DNA of 64,000 bases. Source: Jaltomata sinuosa (Eukaryota > Streptophyta > Magnoliopsida > Solanales > Solanaceae). The first letter of the stretch is position 1, and the number at the start of each line of letters is the position of its first letter. The notes below the pieces were generated by a model. It was not told where the DNA came from. It saw only the letters and a list, made by a program, of their open reading frames with translations, and did not search any database. The position numbers and the translations under genes were made by a program. The DNA lies in contig QJPP01001642.1 in the NCBI GenBank assembly GCA_003996215.1, forward strand, positions 62,001 to 126,000, read 5' to 3'. This document shows, one piece after another, positions 55,733 to 64,000 of this stretch.

Positions 55733-56969
55733 GACTCCCCCCCCCCCCTTATTACTGATATTACTGGTTGTTTGCCCCCGTTTGGGGCTTGTTTCAGACA
55801 ATCTTTCCCATTCCCATTTTATTTTGGGCACGTGGATGCCCGTGTTAGACACTATTTCCTTTCCCGCATATATATATATAGCTGCTTTTCTTTGGTTTAT
55901 ACAGTGGTTTTGGTAATCTATGCTTGTTTTTATCTTGTCCCCGAAAGGGACCAAAAATAGGGGAAAATAGAGCAGCTCACTGCCTCGCTGACCTCCGTGA
56001 TAGCGGAAGGTTATGTTGCGATAGTGGTCCCGCTATAGCAGACATTTCACCGCTATAGAGGCCTGACGGTAACAGTACAAAAATTTGATTTCCAGCTAAA
56101 TGTACTCATCCCCTTCCCGGTTACCACTATCCCAACCTGTAGTCCCGCCATGGTCTTAAACCACCCTCAAGACCATTCCTGGAACTGAACGCATTAAAAT
56201 CAAATATAACACTCCATAAAACATATCAACAATTATAAGGAATTCGCAATAATCAATTGTTTTCCGGCATTACCTTCCCGCCATTACACACTAATGACTC
56301 CCTTGTTCCCATAGTTCCCAACCAAAATTCCGACTGTTCTGAAGCTGAGGCTTCTCTACAATACCAGTTTCCAATCCCTTACCATCTTAACCGATGATAA
56401 GCCCCTTCTAATATGCAGTACCCTTTTTCAAATCAAGACAATTAACAGACTAAACAGTCTAAGGCACACAAAATTTCCATTCAATGACTCCCTGTAGACT
56501 CTAAATGCATGTCAATTAAAAGTCTACACACATCCAAGATAAGTCACAGAAGGTTGTACATACCACAATTCAATTTTTCAAGTTACAACAAAAGAAAATC
56601 ATATTCAATCAATTCACAAGTTTTCCTTTGTTGGTACCATGGATGGCCATTAACCGGCTATCCATGCTTGTCATAGCCTCTCAGGACAGATACCAATTGG
56701 AACCTTCCCGGTTCCAATTTCCCTTGCTTGTCCTATCGTAACTGAAGTATGAAGAGCTCATTTATCTTTCTGAGATACCAATTGGAATCGAGAGATACCA
56801 ATTGGACTCAACCCATACAAGCAAGTGTGAACCGCACGCAGGAATGAAAGAAGAGTGAAAATTCCTAGAATGCTTTATAGTCCCCCAAAGATTAGATGTG
56901 GACGTCAACACACCAATCCGTAGGACCCTATTCAACATTTTGCTCTTGTACTGGGAGACCGATAACCTA
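55733..56969 (-). other. E2 internal region beyond the antisense gene
   Basis: It is noncoding. It holds the TA tract (55867-55881) that is the empty site of the LINE in B, the palindrome cluster 55995-56066, and repeated GATACCAATTGG phrases near 56690-56810. The ORFs at 55716-55960 are not conserved. Confidence 0.65.
55995..56066. promoter_or_regulatory. CTATAGCGG palindrome cluster downstream of the antisense gene in E2
   Basis: CCGTGATAGCGG, TGCGATAGTGG, CCGCTATAGCAG and CCGCTATAGAGG; collinear with 25286-25355. Confidence 0.5.
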
Positions 56970-56982
56970 GGCTCTGATACCA
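56970..56982 (-). other. Primer-binding site of E2
   Basis: GGCTCTGATACCA on plus, the reverse complement of the initiator-Met primer site, two bases from the LTR end. Confidence 0.93.
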
Positions 56983-58744
56983 TTTGTCACGACCCAACCT
57001 ACCGAGCCGTGCGGGCGCCTACTCTAACCACCTATATAGACGAACCCTTACCACCCAACCGATAGGTAACATGCGGAAATCAAAGTAAAACATTAAATCA
57101 AACCACTTTTATACATTAAAGAAATCCCTTCTTTACACAATCTTGTTCAAAAATACACTACATAAGAAATTGCGAAAAAATCTTTACAACCTTTTAAAAA
57201 CACCCTCCCTAGGATCTAGTCTAAACAGGTACAAGACCTACTACAAGATGACACTAAAAGATAAAAGACCCAACTTCCGCCATGGAATCGAAGACAGAAG
57301 TTGTTGGAGACCTCGTCGCTGTGAACCTATGAAACATCACCAACCTGTAACTAGACTATACCAAAAGGTATAACAAGAGTAGAGTCAGTACAAACACACA
57401 TACTGGTAGGCATCATCGGTCGACCCGAATCCCCTCCTACCATCATATAAGAAGAACAGAGAAATACATGACTGAAAATAAATAGCTTGGTTCCCAACCC
57501 CACATTCTTCCGCTGCCAACTCCCTCATTCTCAAGGCTTCCCAGTCACACTAACCTTAGACTTCCTAAGCCTTACCTTATCCCAGACTTCCCAAGTCTTA
57601 CTACCCCTTAGACTTCCCAAGTCACCTTACCCTTGACTTCCCTAAGTTACCTCACCCTTCACAGTTGTCCATGTCCATACATGGACTACCCTTCCCTTAT
57701 CTATGTCAACTGTTCTAACCATCCTTCAGACTTAGCCCGGCTAACCGATTCAACCGCTTATACCTGTAACATTGCTCACTAGGGTCCAACCCTCAACGGA
57801 TCTCTAGTAAACCTTCTAATGTATGCGCAATAACTAGGACCACAACCCCAGACTCTCAGTCTAGCAACTACATGAAATCCACCTAGCAATCCTTGCCACC
57901 TTTAATAACAACACTAGAGTTACCTCTAATTTCCTTTTTCCGCATATAACCCGGACCCTCCAAGGATCCCCTTAACCACGCCCAAGTGTCTAACCTGCTA
58001 CCCATGTCTACACCAAGACCAACCCTTAGCTTATTAACCATAATTATCCCTGACCGCCCTTAGTACTTTTAATGACAATAACTCATGAACTTAAGCCTCT
58101 TCCACATAGTCCGGACCCATCCTGGGATCCCCTATAGACAACACCTAAGTGTCAATGAACAACCTGTCCTAAACCAAGACCAATCACAACAGTAACATAG
58201 AAATTCTCGGCCACTCAAGGACCAACCAAACAATAACACCTTTCAATAAACAACCCGGTCCACTCGCGAAAGCAATATCAAGTATCACATTCAGTAAAAC
58301 AACCCGGTCCACCAACGGAACCATTATCAGTCAATACAATACAATAATCAATGAAATAATGCAAGATGCAATAAAGTGAACCCGTACCAGGCGTGGTACC
58401 CGAGCCAACCATTAGTATTTCCGTACCAAGCGTGCTACCCAAGCCAACCATTTGTTATACCCGTAATAGGCATGGTACTCAAGCCAATCGAATGTCAATA
58501 ACCACAGTCAATAGATGAACACACACAACTTGTAAAACCAACAAGTAAACACCATTCAAATCACAGACTGTAAACAGGAACCTAGACATTTTACACAACT
58601 TTTCTAAGCAATGTAATGCATACAATCACTTAGAAAATGAGTACAGGAATATACACATTCACAGAAATCGTAAGCCATCACCTACCTCTTTTCGAGCACA
58701 ACTACGAACCATTAATTCCCGTTCAAAGACTATCTCCCGGTTTG

Positions 58745-58848
58745 AGCTAGAAGTCTTTTTACTTTCGTTTGGGCCATGCCCATCGGGCAGGGATAATCAT
58801 TCCGGTCCTGATAGAAGTGGCAACCATTCTCAAGAACAAAAAAGACTT
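58745..58848. mobile_element. Small insertion with inverted ends in E2 LTR, MITE-like
   Basis: The sequence is absent from the B and E1 LTRs. AAGTCTTTTT (58751-58760) and AAAAAGACTT (58839-58848) form 10 bp inverted termini. No target duplication could be fixed because the flank is T-rich. Its interior is unrecognised. Confidence 0.4.
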
Positions 58849-59513
58849 TTTATTATAAACATGTAACTAGCTATTTCCCTTTTTAGATAACATACAAGCA
58901 ACTACACGATTCTTCTTCCTAACCTTAACAAGACCGCCGCTAAGCCTCAAGCCATAAATATCCCTGAAACCCCACCTAGGAGTTTTCCGTTTTCATGCTC
59001 ATTTACTTATCCTTGCAGTTCCCGGTTCCCCGAACCTTCCCGACATTCTAGTCCCTTAACTTATCATTTTATCGCAAAAAAATAATAAGTACAAGTAAGC
59101 TAAACACATAACACCATTCACCAGACCCATCGTTTACTCGGTACATACTAGAAACAACACAATAATCCCTAATCCGCCAGACTTCGTGCCCAAAGGCCTA
59201 AAACATGGATTCTCCGTTTCTACTATATAAAAGTACAGAAAATAAACAGGTCTAACTACTCATGAAAACCTAGCCTACCTGGGCACCAAGCAGATGTAAT
59301 GATGCATTTTTGGCTCCGTGGTTGCGTTCCCGGCTGAACCGTGATCTTAGAATCCATTGTTTCGCGTCCCTTCAACCATGTCCTCTCCTCCTGATGATTT
59401 CCCAGCCTTGGAGCAGCATGGGAGGATTTTTGGAGGAACCCTCGTATGTTTCCCAACTGAGGAGAAAAGACTTTTTAATAAAGTTCTGTCACAGGCATTC
59501 TGTCTCCCGTAGC

Positions 59514-59583
59514 CCCGCGATAACGGTTCACCTTACCACGACAACGATGCCGCTATAGCGGCATAATTACCGCTATAGCGGTG
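59514..59583. promoter_or_regulatory. CTATAGCGG palindrome cluster in E2 LTR
   Basis: Two exact CCGCTATAGCGG (about 59549 and 59570) plus CGCGATAACGG, at the same distance from the LTR start as in the B LTRs. Confidence 0.6.
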
Positions 59584-59720
59584 TGACATCAGCCCAGATT
59601 CTTTTCAAAAATCAGAAATTTCTCATGACATCACCCTATTTACCCCGAAAGGATTTGACCATTTTCCCTAATTGTACGAAATCGGAAAAGATTAACATAA
59701 CGACGGACCCGGTCGTTACA

Positions 59721-60640
59721 AGTATCAACATAACAAAAGTAACAACTTTTTCTCTTTGACTTGATAGTTATGCTTATTTGACCATTGCACACTTTTTACC
59801 CTTTTGTTATTTGTGTTGTGTTATCACATTAGATGTCCGCTGATTTATTGTTGATTTTTTGGAATGGGATGCTTGCCTTTGGTAGCAAGTACACTGACAT
59901 GTTTTTCAAGTTTATTGTCAAACTCTATTTCCCCTTTGGTTATCTTAGTTGATCAACCTTCCACAAATCTATAGCAGACACTTCTGTTTAGGTTTCATTA
60001 TTTACCCATTCCAAATGGTATCCTTCTATCGCCCATATATCACCTAATTTCAACTAGCAGGGACATTTAGAGGAGAATGTTCAAAATAATAGTTTGGAAA
60101 TGTGAAGACGTGGGATAGCTAGAAGCAAAGATGCTAATTCAACATTAAGATAACAAAAAGTGAAAATAAAATATATTACCTTAACTTTTTGAAAAGGGAA
60201 AAGTTTGTGATTCAAGATAATGTCTCCATATGGTCAAACAAAAAAAAAATACTTGGTGATTCTTTCAATCTGTTCTTGCCTTGGTAGACAGAGTTACTTG
60301 GTACATGTCGCTGGTGAGAGGTAGCATATATCCCATGAAATTAGTCGAGGTATGCAAAAGCTAATTCGGATACCACGATCATCAAAAAAAATATCTCCAT
60401 GTATTTGTGTGTTAGGCTATAAGTAAGTAGATCAAGAATTTTGTGGTTGTTAAAGTATTTGTTGTTATTATTGTATTTATTTCTGGCAACTATTTTCTTT
60501 AATCTTAGCTGTTATTTCTAATTTTTTTGTCATTTTGCTATGTATGTGGCATAAAAATAGATGAAGTTTCATTACTGCAATATATTTTCATTTCATATTT
60601 TTAAATATTTCATGTTAAATAGTAGTAGGGTACATTTTGT
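59721..60640. other. AT-rich sequence, nothing recognised
   Basis: No repeat, ORF or motif is supported. It could include introns or lost exons of the kinase pseudogene that follows, but no coding match was seen. Confidence 0.5.
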
Positions 60641-62190
60641 GTTGCTCTGTGGCGTGGAGCTGATATTGATGTTAAGAAATTTGGTGAGAATTGTTCACTG
60701 ATGAAGATAAAGTGTGGGTTGGTCATAGACTATCAAATGTTTGAATTGAAACTTTCCTGGACAGTTCATAAAAAAATTACTAAAGACTCTTTCTTTGTTT
60801 TCTCCCTTATTTTTCAGCAAGGTATTTAGGAATGAGCTTGTCTTACTACAAAAGATATGCCACCCAAATGTAATTCAATTTCTTGGTGCTGTGACATAGA
60901 GTAGTCTAATGCTGATCAACACAAAGTATTTGTCTAAGGTACTTTTGATTTAAAGGAATAACTCACCAGTTCCTGGAGTTATCTCTAGAATCTAGCTATG
61001 ATGTCACAAAATCAAGAAATTATTGTGGCTGAAGTACTTTGAAATAGACTTGAAAGGGTAAGTTTTTGCCTCTGTTGTTGAATCAAAAAATTAAAATCAA
61101 GAACGATCACGAATTCAAATAATATAATTGATGGTTAATTATTAATAAAGTACTAAATACAAGAATGTTAACGATTTAATAAATCACGCATATTGTTTCA
61201 TCATTAAAGCCATGATTCTATTTTGTTTGTTGGTCAAAGGAAATATTCTCCATTATTGATGAAAAGAAAATTCATCAAAAAATCATTGAGAAAGCCTTTG
61301 AAGTCCCTATCGATTCAAAGTATCCCACTGGTTATGTTATGTATGCAGGGAGATCTTCATACATTCATGAAAGGGAGAAGTGTATTAAAGCCAATAATGA
61401 CCGTGAAATTTACATTGAATATTGCAAGGTCAGTTTACTGGCGACGTGCTAAATTTTCACTAGAGAATCTTATTAGTATTACATGTTGTTCATCAGGTGC
61501 TTGAATTTTTCCAAGGTGCCTGTTGGTAAATGATCATTAATAAAGGAGCACTAACTATAAATTTTTCAATTTTTTATGTATAATTTGAAATTGTTAACTT
61601 CTTATTGTATCTCTTCATGCATTTGTATTTTTTCACCATTGGATTATAAGTTATTTGACTTTGATGATCTTAACAGTACAATATTGACCTTTGGAGGATC
61701 CATAATGATTATAAATCTTCATTAGAAAGTAAAATAGTGGCACAACTTCATGATCAGTTGCAAAAGAAGTTGTGTACCTAATTAAGTAGAGAAATCTGAA
61801 ATTGTCTTTCTTATAATTGCGCCTATATATCTCTGACATTTGTTTACATTTTTCATAGGAATAAACTACTTGCATGAGCATAACCCTGAAGAAATAATTC
61901 ATTGAGACTTGGAGCCCGAGTATATTATAGTCTCACTGGTTGTTTTCCAAGAACGTGCTTTGTTTGTTCTTTAGTGGCTGAAGTAAGCATGTCAAATGTC
62001 TGAAAAAAATTTTAATTTTTGAGTGAAATGACAAAAATATATTATGGGATAATTCTGAATATCTGAAAGTTGCAAATTATTAATTTAGTAAGCTGATGAA
62101 ATTTATCAATATTGTCAAGGAAGAGAGATCATTGACGTGCCAAGAGGATTCATATGAGTATATCCCAACATTTTATGTCGTTAAAGAAAT
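60640..62190 (+). pseudogene. Protein-kinase pseudogene, plant integrin-linked-kinase type
   Basis: Separate exon-like blocks with splice-like borders read as a kinase domain in order. 60648-60711: IDVKKFGE, the Lys strand, frameshifted. 60818-60938: VFRNELVLLQKICHPNVIQF, with TAG at 60897. 61349-61428: GDLHTFMKGRSVLKP, borders GCAG| and |GTCAGT. 61859-61930: INYLHEHNPEEIIH-stop-DLEP, where TGA at 61903 replaces the Arg of the catalytic HRD. 62114-62190: VKEERSLTCQEDSYEYIP. HxDLEP instead of HRDLKP is characteristic of the plant integrin-linked / ankyrin-kinase group. The DFG region was not found. Introns are kept, so it is a decayed gene copy, not a retrocopy. Confidence 0.75.
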
Positions 62191-62624
62191 ATATTTCTGC
62201 TAATTATTTGTCACTGCCTACCTTGTTGTCATTTTTTAGTTACTCCTATGTTTTGTTCCTTTTCTCTTTTTGCAAAACATATACAAATAATAGTTTTAGG
62301 TTAGAAAATTTCTCATGGTTCTACTTTTCCTTTTAACTTTAATAAAATATATTTTCATGCTTGTGTGTGACTTGTTTAAGCATCTGTATTTATTTGAGAT
62401 TTTCAGGCCATCTTTGAAAAGAGTATTGAAGATATAAAAAGGACGCATTGAGGAAAAAACGAAAGCGATTCGTGCGATTTCCTAAATCTACAAGAGAGAA
62501 GTATAATTCTTTAGCCATTTTTTTTTATTTTAGTTGAGTTCAACTTATTTATGTCTAATCATATAAAAGAATATACCTTCATATCTATCGACAACTATTA
62601 TATAAAGAACCAGCAACTCAACAA
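62191..62624. other. AT-rich sequence, possible last kinase exon
   Basis: TTTTCAG at about 62401-62407 is followed by a frame reading RPSLKRVLKI then a stop, vaguely like the C-lobe end of a kinase. Otherwise nothing is recognised; the ORF at 62154-62336 is unsupported. Confidence 0.3.
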
Positions 62625-63212
62625 CCTTGTAATGCCTAAGCAAGCTTGTTGGATGATCAAGAAAATTCTGGACTTAAGGAATATTCTAGAGCAATTACAG
62701 AAGTCAACAGATTGGTAGTGGTGCATCCAAATTGAGTGAAAGTGTCTTTTATTTGGCAATCAAGCAAGACCAAAGACAAGATTTACAATATGGTTACATA
62801 TTCTGAATAGGCTTCTCACGACAGATAGACTGGTCAAATGTGGAGTAATTGTTGATCCCTTATGCATATTTTGTCAGATATGGTCAGAATTCAGAAATCG
62901 TCTATTTTTACACTGCTCTGCTACTCAAAGTTTATGAAATAGAATTCTGAGAAGGTTGCAAGACGTACTAGTTAACTTAGCTAACTGGGAGCAATATATG
63001 AACTGGACTATCCAGAATTTCAAAGGGAAATCCAACAAAGCTCAACTCTTTAAAATGGTATATGTTGAGGCAGAATAGAGGTGCTAAAGTAGTATGGATA
63101 GGAGTGGATGAGATGTTAGCCAGAGACAACAAGGTGTGATGCCTTAAAGCTGTGGTACCTTTAATGCTCTCAGTTTTGGTGATTAATACAACAAATTTGA
63201 TTATATAAAAAA
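62625..63212 (+). mobile_element. 3' tail of an L1-type LINE with zf-RVT domain
   Basis: One frame with several stops runs through the block and reads KTRFTIWLHILNRLLTTDRL, then KCGVIVDPLCIFC and NRLFLHCSATQSL. This matches the zinc-binding zf-RVT domain that follows RT in plant L1 elements, with its Cys-Cys-His-Cys set visible. It ends near a short A-run (about 63206-63213). The RT and endonuclease are absent, so it is 5'-truncated. It is a different clade from the RTE LINE at 25484-27504. Confidence 0.75.
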
Positions 63213-63773
63213 AATATCTATCGCCTTTGACCTATCAAATACTTAAATTAGTTGTGTTCTTGGACTTGATGTTGAAATTGCAATTTCGAAGGATGTTTGA
63301 ATAAGGACCTTACAGATTGATTAAGAACATAAGGAACTTTACCTGTTAACTTGATGTGTCAAGATTCAGGACCGGGAAGGATATATAACAGGAAGGTATC
63401 TACTTGGCGCATTGTATGAGAAAATAAATTAAAGGGTACCTTCATTTTGTATTAATACGTTGAATTCCTCATTCTTTTTTCTTTTAAAAAGAAATCGTAT
63501 AATCGAAAAAGAAAACACATAGATTAAGAGAGAGAAAAAATTGAATTTAAATCATCTCATGAAAGGTAAAATGAAAAGCTTAAAATTAAGTTATTACTAA
63601 ATATTTAAAGTATGAAGCCCCATAGTAAAATGTTGTTCACCATTATTTAAATAAATATTATATTTATTTTTATGTTAATTATTATTTTCGATAATTTTTA
63701 TATATTTATTGTTTGATATATTATACACATGCAACACACGTACACTAAATTAGATTAATTAAATATTTCGTAC
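63213..63773. other. AT-rich sequence, nothing recognised
   Basis: No ORF, repeat or motif can be supported. Confidence 0.5.
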
Positions 63774-63937
63774 ATGCGCTGAATAATTTACATTGAATAG
63801 TATATTTTGGGTTTAAATCGTTTATGAAAAATAGGAGGGATTCTTATGTAAATGTATGCGCTGAATAATTTACATTGAATAGTATATTTTGGGTTTAAAT
63901 CGTTTATGAAAAATAGGAGGGATTCTTATGTAAATGT
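63774..63937. repeat. Perfect 82 bp tandem duplication
   Basis: ATGCGCTGAATAATTTACAT starts both copies at 63774 and 63856, and both end TTCTTATGTAAATGT. I saw no differences between them. Confidence 0.93.
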
Positions 63938-64000
63938 ATGCTGCCAAAAAAAACTTCAACAAAAATGATCACATGTATATGTAATGTATCGATCGTGTAT

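Larger units (their letters stand above)
53754..59720 (-). mobile_element. Element E2: minus-strand relative of B with antisense gene, 3' end missing
   Basis: In its own orientation: 5' LTR 59720-56985, primer-binding site 56982-56970, internal 56984 to 53754. The internal region stops at E1's LTR and lacks the last few hundred bases seen in B (29657-29983) and its own 3' LTR. Either E1 inserted here and the remainder was lost at the CACTA side, or LTR recombination joined them. It encodes no gag-pol. Confidence 0.82.
56985..59720 (-). repeat. 5' LTR of E2 (B-type)
   Basis: It is 2736 bp. On minus it starts TGTAACGACCGGGTCCGTCG and ends GGTTGGGTCGTGACA. It is B-type throughout, with three GGTACC-hairpin units (58380-58485), a palindrome cluster near the start and an extra 100 bp insertion near 58745-58848. 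The ORFs at 57143-57373 and 59256-59558 are not genes. Confidence 0.9.

Noticed and set aside
50252..59720. Reading E1 plus E2 as one three-LTR tandem element from LTR recombination
   Set aside because: The E1 LTR is mosaic and the E2 LTR is purely B-type, so they are not allelic LTRs of one element. Insertion of E1 into E2 fits better, though it is not proven without a target duplication.

Overview
The window is repeat-dense plant nuclear DNA with no intact host gene. A Solanaceae source is inferred (not proven) from three things: a giant Tat/Ogre-type Ty3 element, Tekay-type chromoviruses, and an RTE LINE ending in a TTG-repeat tail with the sequence shared with the tobacco TS SINE. Almost every coding region is interrupted by stops and frameshifts, many explicable as C-to-T or G-to-A changes, as expected for old, methylated retrotransposons.

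Layout. (1) Positions 1-39242 are one Tat/Ogre-type element (element A, plus strand). Its 5' LTR lies outside the window. It carries an upstream ORF remnant, an extra gag-like ORF, gag, protease plus G-patch, a probable intron, RT-RNase H, a second archaeal-type RNase H, integrase, a long repeat-rich 3' noncoding region, a polypurine tract and a 3.8 kb 3' LTR (35464-39242). (2) A complete but degenerate Tekay chromovirus (element C, 8119-17755) sits in A's pol with a near-perfect 5 bp target duplication. (3) A non-autonomous LTR element (element B, 21783-33015) sits in A's 3' region. It carries an antisense gene with a PF20167-like product ('putative plant transposon protein') and was itself hit by a 5'-truncated RTE LINE (25484-27504). 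Its 3' end is rearranged with a duplicated piece of A. (4) A itself was inserted in the LTR of another Ty3 element (F, minus strand, 39243-39466), followed by an organelle-like segment and about 3 kb of unidentified AT-rich DNA. (5) A CACTA-type non-autonomous DNA transposon with 340 bp tandem repeats occupies 43432-46019. (6) Two minus-strand relatives of B follow: E1 (46020-53753), whose LTRs are mosaics of the C and B LTR families, and E2 (53754-59720), which keeps the antisense gene and an empty site matching the LINE insertion in B. (7) From 59721 to 64000 is lower-repeat DNA with a degraded, intron-containing protein-kinase pseudogene of the plant integrin-linked-kinase type, an L1 LINE tail and a perfect 82 bp tandem duplication.

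The strongest candidate for something undescribed is the B/E system. These LTR elements lack gag-pol and carry on the opposite strand a two-exon gene with conserved splice sites. Clusters of the perfect 12 bp palindrome CCGCTATAGCGG and its variants lie in the LTR promoters, at the antisense promoter, in its intron and downstream of it. The shared module could couple the LTR and antisense transcription units, or could be the target of the antisense product. That is inference; the clusters and gene structure are visible in the sequence.
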